Program-made: the position numbers and the translations under genes
NCBI RefSeq assembly: GCF_000245795.1
Contig: NZ_JH601133.1
Coordinates: forward strand, 1,647,411 to 1,711,410
Direction: 5' to 3'
Length of the DNA stretch: 64,000 nt
Origin: Facklamia languida CCUG 37842
GTDB taxonomy: Bacteria > Bacillota > Bacilli > Lactobacillales > Aerococcaceae
The notes under the pieces: model-generated
What the model was told of the DNA's origin: nothing
Database searches by the model: none
The model's input: only the letters and a program-made list of their open reading frames with translations
Shown: one piece after another, positions 52,222-61,788 of the stretch
Position numbering within the stretch: the stretch's first letter is position 1
Layout of the letters: every line of letters starts with the position of its first letter

Positions 52222-54699
52222 ATGGCAACAGGAAGCCGTGTCGAACGCAAGAAATATCAAAAGAAACACCGTCAACGTCAACCGCGCAAGAAGTCCAGCT
52301 GGGTCAAGAAAACCCTGATGGTCATAGTCGCCCTGGTTGTGATCGGCCTGATTACTGGGGGCGGACTCTTCACCTATTACGCCCTATCCGCGCCTAAGAT
52401 TAGCCAAGAAGACCTACAAGGTCAGGTCGCCTCTAAGATCTATGACCGGGATGGCCAGCTCATCAAGTCCCTAGGCGGGCAAAACCGTGACCGGATGAAG
52501 GAAGAGGAGATCCCACCTGTCCTCAAGGATGCTGTCCTGGCAATTGAAGACAACCGTTTCTACCACCACCATGGGGTCGACTTTATCCGGATTATGGGGG
52601 CCCTGGTGGCCAACCTGAAGGCCGGCAGCATTCAACAAGGGGGGTCCACCATTACCCAACAGTTAGTCAAGCTGTCCGTCTTCTCCACCAAGTTCGAAGA
52701 CCAGACCCTGGAGCGGAAGGCTCAGGAAGCCTGGTTGGCCATCCAGATGGAGAAGAAGCTATCCAAAGACCAGATCTTAACCTACTACCTCAACAAGCTC
52801 TTCTATTCCAATAATGTCTATGGGGCCAAGACCGCAGCCAAGGTCTTCTTTGGTAAGGATCTGGCGGACATCACCCTGGCAGAGGCTGCCCTCTTAGCCG
52901 GCATTCCACAAGCACCCACCCAGTATGATCCCTATGCCTTTCCCGACCAAGCCAAAAAGCGGCGGGACTTGGTGCTCCAGGTCATGCTGGACCGGCAAGT
53001 GATCTCCCAGTCAGCCTACCAAGAAGCGATCAACACCCCGCTTGAATCCTCACTTCAACCTTTGGATGATCAGACCTTGACCGACCAGGATGTGATGATC
53101 GACGCTTATCTGGATGTGGTGGCCCAAGAGGTGCAAGACAAGATGAACCTCAATATCTATACAGATGGATTGGAGGTCTATACCAATCTCGACCTGGACA
53201 TGCAAGACCATCTTTACAAGACGGTTCATAATCAATTCTCCGATATTTTCCCAAATGATGACATGCAGACAGCCGTCTCCATCGTCGATGTGGATACGGG
53301 TCAACTCTACGCCGTCATTGGCGGTCGCAACCAGAAGGTGGCCATGGGCTTGAACCGGGCAGCCACCTTGAACCGGAGTGTCGGTTCGACCATTAAGCCC
53401 CTATCCGCCTATGGACCGGCTATTGAATACCTCAACTACTCCACAGGGCAATATGTCGTGGATGAACCCTATACCTATTCTTCTGGTAGCGACCTCTATA
53501 ACTATGATATGGACTACAAGGGCAATCAGACCATGCGGGAAGCCCTGGTCGGGTCTCGGAATATTCCGGCCTTGAAGATGCTGCAAAAGGTTGGCTTAGA
53601 CCAAGCCTACTCCTTCCTACAGAAGATGGACATCAACATCCGCAATAATAACCAGCGGGAATTAGTCGAAGCCAACGCCATTGGCGGTGAGATCTCACCG
53701 ATCCAACTCTCTGCTGCTTATGCAGCCATCAGCAACTATGGCGTTTACCATCAACCCTATACCGTCAACAAGGTGATTACCCAGGCTGGGACCGAGCAGA
53801 CCTTTGAATCGCAAGGCCGGCAAGCCATGAAGGATTCAACCGCTTATATGCTGATTGACATGCTCAAGGGGGTCCCCGGTAACTTTGCGACCGGTGTCAA
53901 TGTTCCTGGCGTCTACCAGGCAGGTAAGACCGGAACGACCAATTATACCGATGACCAGAAGGCCCAAGCGGGCATTGACCCCTCCGTCTACGCTGCGCCC
54001 GATGCTTGGTATGCGGGGATCTCTCCTCAATTTGCGATCGCCACCTGGGTCGGCTATGACAACCCGCTCGAACCCGGCCACTATATTTCCGCTCAGGAAA
54101 CCACTATCCCGCAAGAGGTCTACAGTGAAATGATGACCTATATCATGCAGAACCTGCCCAACACCGACTGGGTGCAACCGGATTCGGTTGACCGAGTGGA
54201 GATCGAGAAGTATACGGATCCGATCATGAAGCCAAGTCCTGCGACTCCAAGTCACTACCGGTCAATGGAACTCTTCATCAAGGGAACTGATCCTAAGCAA
54301 GTCTCACAAAACTTCCGCATCATCAACCCACCGACTGGCTTTACAGCCGACTACAATGAAGAGACCCAGGAGATTGAAGCCAAATGGGATCCGATCCAAG
54401 GGCCAGGCGTCTTTGAATTAAGCCTCAACGGTCAAGTTGTCTACTCGGGTACCGAGACTGAATTTAAGGTCCCTGCACCGGCTCCCGGCCAATATGAATT
54501 GGGCCTAAGGATCCTTGAAGGATCACTCGCTTCCGATACCCTTATTATCAACTTCGACTTAACCGTCGAAAGTGAAACCAGCGAAGAAACGACCATCGAT
54601 GAAACTGGCCAACCAGAGGACCTGCCGACGACGGTTCTGCCTCCCGAAGACCACCAATGGCAGCCGATGGAACCAAACGTCTCCACCACCGGTTTCTAA
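52222..54699 (+). CDS. ponA: class A penicillin-binding protein 1A
   Basis: Bifunctional peptidoglycan synthase, 825 residues. A basic cytoplasmic tail (RKKYQKKHRQRQPRKK) and one membrane anchor (VIVALVVIGLITGGGLFTYY) precede the glycosyltransferase motifs EDNRFYHHHGVD and GGSTITQQLVK. The transpeptidase has SVGSTIKPL (catalytic Ser), SRNIPALK and KTGTTNYT. The C-terminal 120 residues form a fibronectin-like, acidic tail. The 224-bp gap after recU contains no gene; PBP1A is probably transcribed with recU. Confidence 0.96.
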   Translation: MATGSRVERKKYQKKHRQRQPRKKSSWVKKTLMVIVALVVIGLITGGGLFTYYALSAPKISQEDLQGQVASKIYDRDGQLIKSLGGQNRDRMKEEEIPPVLKDAVLAIEDNRFYHHHGVDFIRIMGALVANLKAGSIQQGGSTITQQLVKLSVFSTKFEDQTLERKAQEAWLAIQMEKKLSKDQILTYYLNKLFYSNNVYGAKTAAKVFFGKDLADITLAEAALLAGIPQAPTQYDPYAFPDQAKKRRDLVLQVMLDRQVISQSAYQEAINTPLESSLQPLDDQTLTDQDVMIDAYLDVVAQEVQDKMNLNIYTDGLEVYTNLDLDMQDHLYKTVHNQFSDIFPNDDMQTAVSIVDVDTGQLYAVIGGRNQKVAMGLNRAATLNRSVGSTIKPLSAYGPAIEYLNYSTGQYVVDEPYTYSSGSDLYNYDMDYKGNQTMREALVGSRNIPALKMLQKVGLDQAYSFLQKMDINIRNNNQRELVEANAIGGEISPIQLSAAYAAISNYGVYHQPYTVNKVITQAGTEQTFESQGRQAMKDSTAYMLIDMLKGVPGNFATGVNVPGVYQAGKTGTTNYTDDQKAQAGIDPSVYAAPDAWYAGISPQFAIATWVGYDNPLEPGHYISAQETTIPQEVYSEMMTYIMQNLPNTDWVQPDSVDRVEIEKYTDPIMKPSPATPSHYRSMELFIKGTDPKQVSQNFRIINPPTGFTADYNEETQEIEAKWDPIQGPGVFELSLNGQVVYSGTETEFKVPAPAPGQYELGLRILEGSLASDTLIINFDLTVESETSEETTIDETGQPEDLPTTVLPPEDHQWQPMEPNVSTTGF

Positions 54700-54756
54700 C
54701 CATTTGGGGCCCCTTCCCAGACGGGACGCCCCTTCAAGTATCCCATCCCAAACAAC

Positions 54757-54807
54757 AAAAACCCCTCAAGGACCTAGTCTTAAAGGACAGTCCTTGAGGG
54801 GATTTTA
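54757..54807. terminator. bidirectional terminator between ponA and dnaD
   Basis: CCCCTCAAGGAC (54762-54773) pairs with GTCCTTGAGGGG (54790-54801); T-rich on both sides, lying between convergent genes. Confidence 0.88.
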
Positions 54808-54818
54808 CTTGTATTGAA

Positions 54819-55586
54819 TTAACGGTTGTCCCATTTAATCATGGGAATGTTGATGGTTGGTGCGGAATCAGTCTTCTCTGCGACTTGACTAGACCCCGAT
54901 TGACTGGTCCGGCCGAAATTCCGGATGGCCACTTGGGCCTCCTCCCGAGTCTCGATATTATCGGCCCGCCAATTAGCCAGGATCCGCTCAATATATCGAA
55001 AGCTATAAGCTTGACGAACAATGGCTTCCCGTAGGGCCAATTGAATCAATTCAACCGGATAGTGATCCACATTCAGCCACTGGTTGAGGGTCTCCAATTC
55101 CACACTTGATAAGACCCGACCAAAGTCCGTCTCAAACTTTTGGATCAACTGCCGAATGGTCTGGTGGACTTTAGTATTTTCAGGGCTAGATCGCTTTTTG
55201 AAAGGGGTCCCCTGACCCAGTGCATCCTTGTCTTGCTGACCGGCCTTGGTCTGACCGCGCAGTAAGTCATTCAAGTGGTCGAACAAGGGGCGTAAGGTAT
55301 AATGGTCGGTCTGCTTGCCTTCCTGGTTGGGAACCAGTTCAATATTCAGGTAATTCTTGTCTAATAAATTATTCAAAGTCGTGTAAAGTCGATCATTGTC
55401 CCAACCCAACTGGTTGGCAATCATCAGGACGCCGGAAACAGGTTGGGTCTGGTTAATTTGTTGCAGCAGGTAGACAATGACTACAAATTCATCCGATGTC
55501 AGGTGTAACTTATGATAGTGTTGGATGAACACGTTCGGTACCATGGTGTAACCGGCCTTCATCCAATCGTAGACGGTCTCTCCCAT
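54819..55586 (-). CDS. dnaD: DnaD-family replication initiation protein
   Basis: Primosomal protein that helps load helicase at origins and stalled forks, 255 residues. The N-terminal winged helix is FIQHYHKLHLTSDEFVVIVYLLQQI. The DDBH2 domain is TDFGRVLSSVELETLNQWLN...AYSFRYIERILANWRADNI, with the YxxxILxxW-type motif. AAGGAGG lies upstream. It follows asnS, the same order as in B. subtilis. Confidence 0.93.
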   Translation of the reverse strand: MGETVYDWMKAGYTMVPNVFIQHYHKLHLTSDEFVVIVYLLQQINQTQPVSGVLMIANQLGWDNDRLYTTLNNLLDKNYLNIELVPNQEGKQTDHYTLRPLFDHLNDLLRGQTKAGQQDKDALGQGTPFKKRSSPENTKVHQTIRQLIQKFETDFGRVLSSVELETLNQWLNVDHYPVELIQLALREAIVRQAYSFRYIERILANWRADNIETREEAQVAIRNFGRTSQSGSSQVAEKTDSAPTINIPMIKWDNR

Positions 55587-55682
55587 CGTTCATCCTCCTT
55601 ATTCATCTTAGTACAGGCAAAAGGCTGGCACTCTAACCGCCCGTAGCAAAGGTCTGGCCATGGGACCAGCCCAGTCCCCTTT

Positions 55683-56981
55683 TTATGGGTAAAGGCGGTT
55701 CAAGAGTCTTGGGAAGGGGGAAGTCTCCCGGATATGTTCAATTCCCGTAATCCAAGCGACAGCCCGTTCCAAGCCTAAGCCAAAGCCGGAATGAGGAACG
55801 GAGCCATATTGACGGAGGTCGAGATACCAAGCATAGACTTCAGGATCGAGCTGATAGGACTTGATATTCTCGCTCAGGGTCTCATAATCATCAATCCGTT
55901 GCGATCCGCCGATGATCTCACCATACCCTTCAGGGGCAATCATGTCCGCACACAAGACGGTCTCCGGATTGTCAGGATTAACTTTCATATAGAAAGGCTT
56001 GATCGCTCTTGGCCAGTTGATAATAAAGACGGGTTGGTCGTTCTGGCTGGCGATGAAGGTCTCATGCGGTGAACCAAAGTCATCCCCCCACTGGATATCT
56101 TCAAAACCATTATCTTGCAGCAACTGAACCGCATCGGAGTATTCAATGCGTGGATAAGGAAGTTGGGTATACTTCTCCAATTGTTGGATGTCACGGCCTA
56201 GCGTTTCAAGAGCCAAGCCACAGTGGTCAATCACATTGCGGACCAAATAAGCCACATATTCTTCTTGGACTTGGAGACTGGCTTCATGGTCGGTAAAGGC
56301 CATCTCAGGCTCCATCATCCAGAATTCAATCAAGTGACGACGAGTCTTAGACTTCTCTGCCCGGAAGGTAGGGCCAAAGGAGAAGACCTTACCAAAGGCC
56401 ATGGCTGCCGCTTCCATATAGAGTTGACCAGATTGAGAAAGATAGGCATCCTCATCGAAGTACTTGGTATGGAATAACTCGGTCGTCCCTTCAGGAGCCG
56501 AACCGGTTAAGATCGGTGGATCAATCTTCAAGAAACCGCGGTCATTGAAGAACTCATAGGTGGCCCGGATAATTTCATTCCGCACCTGCATGATCGCATG
56601 TTGCCGGTTGGACCGTAACCAGAGGTGGCGGTGGTCCATCAAGAAGTCCGTTCCATGGTCCTTGGGGGTAATTGGATAGTCATGACTCTCCCCGATCACT
56701 TGAATGTCCTTAACTAGGAGTTCATAGCCCAGGCTTGACCGGTCGTCCGCTTGAACCACACCCTTGACTTGGACAGAGGTCTCTTGGTTGAGCCCCTTGG
56801 CCAAGTCGAAGAGGTCTTCCCCCACTTCTTGCTTCAGGACAATTCCTTGAAAATTGACCACGCCGTCACGTAGTTGTAAGAAGGCAATCTTACCTGATGA
56901 CCGCTTATTGGTCACCCAGGCATTAATGGTGACTTCTTGATTTAAATGATTTGCAGCTTGATCCATGGTGATGGTCGTCAT
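55683..56981 (-). CDS. asnS: asparaginyl-tRNA synthetase
   Basis: Class II aminoacyl-tRNA synthetase, 432 residues from the ATG at 56981 (GAGGAGGAAGCA upstream). An N-terminal OB anticodon domain ([25 protein letters not shown]) precedes motif 2 ([23 protein letters not shown]) and motif 3 ([15 protein letters not shown]). There is no T-box upstream; it is embedded in the ypmB-asnS-dnaD group. Confidence 0.97.
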   Translation of the reverse strand: MTTITMDQAANHLNQEVTINAWVTNKRSSGKIAFLQLRDGVVNFQGIVLKQEVGEDLFDLAKGLNQETSVQVKGVVQADDRSSLGYELLVKDIQVIGESHDYPITPKDHGTDFLMDHRHLWLRSNRQHAIMQVRNEIIRATYEFFNDRGFLKIDPPILTGSAPEGTTELFHTKYFDEDAYLSQSGQLYMEAAAMAFGKVFSFGPTFRAEKSKTRRHLIEFWMMEPEMAFTDHEASLQVQEEYVAYLVRNVIDHCGLALETLGRDIQQLEKYTQLPYPRIEYSDAVQLLQDNGFEDIQWGDDFGSPHETFIASQNDQPVFIINWPRAIKPFYMKVNPDNPETVLCADMIAPEGYGEIIGGSQRIDDYETLSENIKSYQLDPEVYAWYLDLRQYGSVPHSGFGLGLERAVAWITGIEHIRETSPFPRLLNRLYP

Positions 56982-57001
56982 TGCTTGCTTCCTCCTCATG
57001 C

Positions 57002-57481
57002 TTAAATATTTTGAATGGTTTTAATTTTTTTGCCAGTGGTGGCATTCAGGGTGTAATAAGTGATGGTCTGGTCCGGACTGCGCAAGGCAACTTCCCAGGC
57101 AGGCTGGTCGGTATACATACCCAGACGGGCTTGGAGGACCTTGTAGCCCTCAAATTCGCCAACTGCCAAGGACTTGGCATCCTTCTCATTAATCAGTTCA
57201 TCGACCCCATAGTAGAAGGCGTCGCCCCCCTTGCGTTCGATGATCGCATAGTGCCCCTGGTCTTCTTGATCGACAAAGCGCATAGCAAAGTAAGACTGGT
57301 CGGTCGTGGTCCAGTAGAAATCCTTCACCTGCTTGACTTGATAGTCCAAGTTCACCAAGGTTAAAGCTTCTTCCTGGGCCCGGGTCAAGCTCGATTGACT
57401 CGACATAAAGACCGACAACAAGGCCACCATGGTCAAGATCAAGAGCAAGGTTAAGATGGAAACTGTCCTTCTTTTCAACAC
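57002..57481 (-). CDS. TseB/YpmB (DUF5590) membrane protein
   Basis: 159 residues with an N-terminal membrane anchor ([19 protein letters not shown]) and an extracytoplasmic PepSY-like tandem domain ([14 protein letters not shown]..., [19 protein letters not shown]). TseB of B. subtilis modulates a class B penicillin-binding protein in wall elongation. The start codon is GTG at 57481 with AAAGGA upstream. It sits between dinG and asnS; the aspB gene found here in Bacillus is absent. Confidence 0.85.
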   Translation of the reverse strand: MLKRRTVSILTLLLILTMVALLSVFMSSQSSLTRAQEEALTLVNLDYQVKQVKDFYWTTTDQSYFAMRFVDQEDQGHYAIIERKGGDAFYYGVDELINEKDAKSLAVGEFEGYKVLQARLGMYTDQPAWEVALRSPDQTITYYTLNATTGKKIKTIQNI

Positions 57482-57503
57482 TTGTATCCATATCCTTTCT
57501 ATT

Positions 57504-59996
57504 TCATAACTTATATTCTAAGTTAAAACCCATGCTGGATTCAAGCTTTTGCCGAATTTCTTTTGAATAATATTTGGTAAAAATCCGCTCATCCAAGAGC
57601 CACCACTGGTTGACCTCAAAGTGCTGGTCCAAATAGTCCACTGCCTGGACCCAGTGGTCGATCATCCGGTCCACCATTAAGCGGTCAAAGACCTGGTCGG
57701 ATCTTAGGTCCAGATAGGCTGCCAGCCCTTGAATCGCTGGCTGACCCAAGGCAGCAAAGGGCAGACGGAGCCAATAGACTTCCACTTCCCCGCCTTCTAA
57801 CTGGAAGGCCTCACGCAAGATGGACTGCCATTGGAGAATGACCACGCCCCCCGGCCGGTCATTGACCGCCCGCCGAATCTTATTCAGACTGCCCGAAGCA
57901 TGTTGGGAGAAGACCCGGACCTGACTGTCCGCTTGGAAGACAGCCTTGACGGCTTGATAAAGGGCTAAGGCTTGTTGACGGTTGTTAACCACCAACAAAT
58001 GGCGGGTTGTCGGTGGAACTTGCTGGGTCCGGTCCTGAATGAGGAGGGCTAATTCTTCCGCCTGTTGACTGACTGCACCCTCCTGGTTGAGGACTGGCAC
58101 CAGATAGTCTTCTGGCACTTGAAAGTTGATAACCGGCTGGTAGGACGGCAGGGCCCAATAGGCATAGTCTGTCAAGCCGAGGATCGACCGACTGGCCCCC
58201 TCCCGGGTAAAGCCCCCCTGACTCACCAATAAGACAGGTGCCGATGAGAAATGGGCAGGATTGGCCTGGTCCAGCTTCATCGGGCGATAGTGCCATGTCA
58301 GCTGGTAGTAGTTGCCCTGGACTTCCAGAGCTCGGACAAAATGATACCCAGTCGGGTCTTGCATGGCCTGCAAGAGGTTCTTGGCCTGGTTGATGGCCTG
58401 GTTTAAGGCTTGCAGATGACTGACTGCTTGGTCATTCGCCTGGGTTAAATCAGTCGAAGCGAGGAAGGTCTGCACTTGGAGCACTTGGTTTAAGTCTTCC
58501 AGTCCTTGGCGCACCAAGCTGTCTTCTCTTGCTAGGTAAAGATCCCGCTTGACCTGGAGGTCGCCCCATTCAAAGGCTTGTTGGAACCGGCCTTCAAGCA
58601 GGTTGACCAGGCGGCGGATCCGGACCTTGGCTTGGTGGACCTGGGACAGGATGGACCGAGATTCATAGTAGCCTTGCTGGATATCTTCTTCCACTTGCTG
58701 CAAAATCATTAAAACTTGGCTCAAGGACAGGCTTTGGCCCATTTGGACTTGGACCTGGTCCTGGTAGGCTTGCAGGTCGCAGATCACCAGCAACCGCCCT
58801 TGCCCCAAAGAGGCCCCTTGGCTGACCAAGACCGAGTCCAGGGTCAAGACCAGGTTGGACTGTTTGGCTTGCTGGAGGGCTCGCTGGTAGAAGGGATGGT
58901 CCCCTTTCACGATTGACCGGTCCACCAACCGGTCGACTTGGGCCTGGATGGTAATTTCAGGATTCAATTCGTCCAAGCGCCCGGTCTGAGTGGCTTGAAG
59001 CCAGGACTTGGTCCCCGCTAGGACCACAAGTTCATGTTGGTTCAACTGGGCCAAGTCAACCAGCCGGCAGTAGTGGTCAAAGACCGTCAGGTCCAGATAG
59101 TCTGCCCGTCTTAATTGAACCGCATAAGGGACTAGACCGGTAAAGGCAGCTTCCCAGTTGGCCAGGTCACTGTGACCTGAGCAGGCGACCAGTATCTTTC
59201 GCTCACCGCTAGCCAGATACTCTCTGACTAGGGCTTGAATGAGACCCACTGAAAGAGGCCGGTCCTTACCTTCAATGACCAAATGCCTCTTGTCCGCTAA
59301 AAGGTCCATGATCCGGTTCTTTTGCGCGGCTTGCAGGGAGTCTAAGGGCTTGAAGCTGACCTGTTTGACTTTCAAGCTGCCACTAGCGGCCTCCTGCAAG
59401 ATAAAGTCCGAATAGCCTTCAAAGAAAGCCACTTCATCATGAGGCAAATGTCGACTAATGGCCGTGAGGTCCTCGCGGAGGGACCGGGGCATCGCGGCTA
59501 GTTGACGGGCTAAATAATCAACCAGACAGTGGGTCTGCCAGGCATCAGCCAAGGCCTGGTGGGCCTGGTCAAAGGCGAGGCCCAAGTCCTGGCTCAAGTC
59601 TGTCAGGTTAAAGCCACTGGCTTGCGGCAGGATCATCTTGGTCAAGAGGACCGTATCGATGGCCTTGGGTTGAAAGTCAAAGCCAGCTTGCTTGAATTCC
59701 GCCACTAGAAAGCGGAGGTCATGGTTGAGATTATGGGCGAGGAAGACACAGTCTTTTAGCTTGTGCATCCATAGACCCGCCACCTGAGCAAAGCAAGGGG
59801 CTTGGTCCACTTGGTCTTGATCAATCCCCGTTAATTGTTGGATGCCAATTGGAATTTCGCGCTGGGGATTAATCAGCATCTCCTGCTGGTCCACCACCTG
59901 GTGGTCCTCCACAATCACAGCTCCGATCTGAATGATACGGTCCCCTTCTTCCAGCCGCGACCCGGTTGATTCCAGGTCCACAATGGCATAGCGCAT
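57504..59996 (-). CDS. dinG: DinG-family exonuclease with degenerate helicase domain
   Basis: 830 residues from the ATG at 59996 (GGAGG seven bases upstream). Residues 1-165 are an intact DnaQ-type 3'-5' exonuclease: YAIVDLESTG (Asp/Glu), FLAHNLNHDLRFL and FDQAHQALADAWQT (DEDDh His and Asp). The rest aligns in layout with the DinG helicase but lacks its ATPase motifs. The Walker A position reads VIEGKDRPLSVGLIQAL instead of a GTGKT loop, no DEAH box is found (LLVICDLQAYQ), and the final QGxGRxIR motif is missing. It probably works as a nuclease only. Confidence 0.85.
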   Translation of the reverse strand: MRYAIVDLESTGSRLEEGDRIIQIGAVIVEDHQVVDQQEMLINPQREIPIGIQQLTGIDQDQVDQAPCFAQVAGLWMHKLKDCVFLAHNLNHDLRFLVAEFKQAGFDFQPKAIDTVLLTKMILPQASGFNLTDLSQDLGLAFDQAHQALADAWQTHCLVDYLARQLAAMPRSLREDLTAISRHLPHDEVAFFEGYSDFILQEAASGSLKVKQVSFKPLDSLQAAQKNRIMDLLADKRHLVIEGKDRPLSVGLIQALVREYLASGERKILVACSGHSDLANWEAAFTGLVPYAVQLRRADYLDLTVFDHYCRLVDLAQLNQHELVVLAGTKSWLQATQTGRLDELNPEITIQAQVDRLVDRSIVKGDHPFYQRALQQAKQSNLVLTLDSVLVSQGASLGQGRLLVICDLQAYQDQVQVQMGQSLSLSQVLMILQQVEEDIQQGYYESRSILSQVHQAKVRIRRLVNLLEGRFQQAFEWGDLQVKRDLYLAREDSLVRQGLEDLNQVLQVQTFLASTDLTQANDQAVSHLQALNQAINQAKNLLQAMQDPTGYHFVRALEVQGNYYQLTWHYRPMKLDQANPAHFSSAPVLLVSQGGFTREGASRSILGLTDYAYWALPSYQPVINFQVPEDYLVPVLNQEGAVSQQAEELALLIQDRTQQVPPTTRHLLVVNNRQQALALYQAVKAVFQADSQVRVFSQHASGSLNKIRRAVNDRPGGVVILQWQSILREAFQLEGGEVEVYWLRLPFAALGQPAIQGLAAYLDLRSDQVFDRLMVDRMIDHWVQAVDYLDQHFEVNQWWLLDERIFTKYYSKEIRQKLESSMGFNLEYKL

Positions 59997-60007
59997 GATA
60001 ATCCCTC

Positions 60008-61228
60008 CTAGTCCCAATCTCCTTGTTGAATAAAGTCGCGAATGGCCGCCTCCTCATTGACCAGGTCCCCCTTGAGAATGGCTGCTTCGACCTGGGCCAA
60101 GACTTGGCCGATAAGTGGTCCTCCCTTGGTCAAGTCCAGCAGGTCCATGACTTGCCGACCATTGATTGCGATGTCTTGCCGGTGGTGGATGGGCAGGTCT
60201 TGGTAGGCTTGGACCAAGCGATCAGCCTCTTCATGACGCCCTAAACCTTGTAAATACTGACCATAGGTGGCCATGTCTTTTTGACAGTATGGATAATAGT
60301 CCTCAGTCGTCAGGGCCCTGGCTTGGTAAGTTCGGTCCAAGGCCACAAAGGCCAGGACCCGGTCGATCAAGTCATTGGACAGGGTCCAAGCCCGTAAGAC
60401 TGGCTTCATTTGGCCTGGTTTGACCCCCATACCAATCATCAAGAGCCCCCAGACCAGGGCTGGATTCTTAATGGCCTCCGGCTGAGTCTGGTCAATCAAG
60501 TAGGTCAAGCCCTGCCGGTAATCCAAGTCATCTGCTTGGGGGAAGTAGTCCAAGAGCTGGCTGGCTTCAATCTCAGCCGCAGCCTGGTCCAAATACCGCC
60601 CCAGCATTAATTTCTCAAATTCAATTCGGATCCGCTCAATCGAAATGTGCTGTAACTGGCTGGCCAAGTCTTGAATGGCTTGGAAGGTGGCCGACTCAAT
60701 CTTGAAGCCGAGCTGGCTGGCAAAGCGGACCCCCCGCATCATCCGGAGGGCATCCTCTTCAAAGCGGGCATGGGGTCGGCCGACCGCCCGAATCAGCTGG
60801 TTCTCCAGGTCTTGATAGCCCTGGTGGTAGTCATAGACTTGCCCCTGGCGGTCTATGGCCATGGCATTCATGGTAAAGTCCCGCCTCAAGGTGTCTTCCT
60901 CCAAGTTACGGACAAAGGCCACCTGGTCGGGCCGGCGGTGGTCGGTATATGTCGACTCGGTCCGGAAGGTCGTAATTTCATAGGCTTCCCCCTGGTGGAG
61001 GACCACGACAGTCCCATGGTCAATCCCCACATCAAAGTGCTTGGGAAAAATCGCCTGGATCTCTTGGGGAAAGGCCGACGAGGCGATGTCAATATCACTA
61101 ATCACCTGACCCAAGAGACTATCGCGCACACAGCCCCCAACAAAATAAGCCTCATAGCCATGAGACTCTATTTTTTCTAGGACTGGGATCGCCTTTTGGA
61201 ACAAGGGATGGGTGAGTTGTAACTTCAT
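60008..61228 (-). CDS. cca: CCA-adding tRNA nucleotidyltransferase
   Basis: Builds or repairs the 3' CCA of tRNAs. It has 406 residues. The class II nucleotidyltransferase head has YFVGGCVRDSLLG and SDIDIASSAFP (metal-binding DxD). The nucleotide-recognition segment is RRDFTMNAMAID, followed by RFEEDALRMMRGVRFASQLGF. It lies between ypiB (4-bp gap) and dinG and is probably cotranscribed with both. Confidence 0.96.
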   Translation of the reverse strand: MKLQLTHPLFQKAIPVLEKIESHGYEAYFVGGCVRDSLLGQVISDIDIASSAFPQEIQAIFPKHFDVGIDHGTVVVLHQGEAYEITTFRTESTYTDHRRPDQVAFVRNLEEDTLRRDFTMNAMAIDRQGQVYDYHQGYQDLENQLIRAVGRPHARFEEDALRMMRGVRFASQLGFKIESATFQAIQDLASQLQHISIERIRIEFEKLMLGRYLDQAAAEIEASQLLDYFPQADDLDYRQGLTYLIDQTQPEAIKNPALVWGLLMIGMGVKPGQMKPVLRAWTLSNDLIDRVLAFVALDRTYQARALTTEDYYPYCQKDMATYGQYLQGLGRHEEADRLVQAYQDLPIHHRQDIAINGRQVMDLLDLTKGGPLIGQVLAQVEAAILKGDLVNEEAAIRDFIQQGDWD

Positions 61229-61232
61229 CTAA

Positions 61233-61766
61233 TCACTCCGATAATTGATTCAATTGACCCAGGTAGGTCTCCACTAGATCAAAGTTCTTAGCATCCAGGG
61301 CTTGGTCAATCTGACGCATAATCATCTGACGACAAGCTGATTGACTCAAGGCCAGGGTCGCGTCGCGAATCTGGTCTAAATCCCCCAAATAAAGCGGCTG
61401 GAAGGGATTCTCAACCAAGACATCCTGCCTTAATGCCTCATAGTAGAAGTCGGCTAGGTCAAATTCCAGATAAAAAGTCGTCTTCTCTTGGAGGGCGTTT
61501 AAGCGAAAGTCATGAAAGGCCTGGTCCACCGCTTCATAGGTATGGGACTCCTTGTAATAGGTCAGACCCGGTTGCCCATGTAAATCCTGGTAACGGATCA
61601 AGAGTCCTCGAGGCGCATAGGCCACCTGGTCAGCGAATTCCAGATAATCCAAGCTGGCGCTCTGTGAGATCAAATAATGTATTAAGGCCCGTACCTCATA
61701 ATGAGGATGAGGGTGGGCTTGAATGAACTGCCTTAAAAAGGCCAGCTTCCGTTCTCTTCTCTCCAT
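61233..61766 (-). CDS. YpiB/UPF0302 family protein
   Basis: 177-residue cytoplasmic protein. Family features: LAFLRQFIQAHPHPHYEVRALIHYLIS, YAPRGLLIRYQDL, FYLEFDLADFYYEALR. The biochemical role is unknown. As in Bacillus it follows the TPR gene ypiA and precedes cca. Confidence 0.88.
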   Translation of the reverse strand: MERRERKLAFLRQFIQAHPHPHYEVRALIHYLISQSASLDYLEFADQVAYAPRGLLIRYQDLHGQPGLTYYKESHTYEAVDQAFHDFRLNALQEKTTFYLEFDLADFYYEALRQDVLVENPFQPLYLGDLDQIRDATLALSQSACRQMIMRQIDQALDAKNFDLVETYLGQLNQLSE

Positions 61767-61788
61767 GACTTCCTCCTGGAATCCCTAA

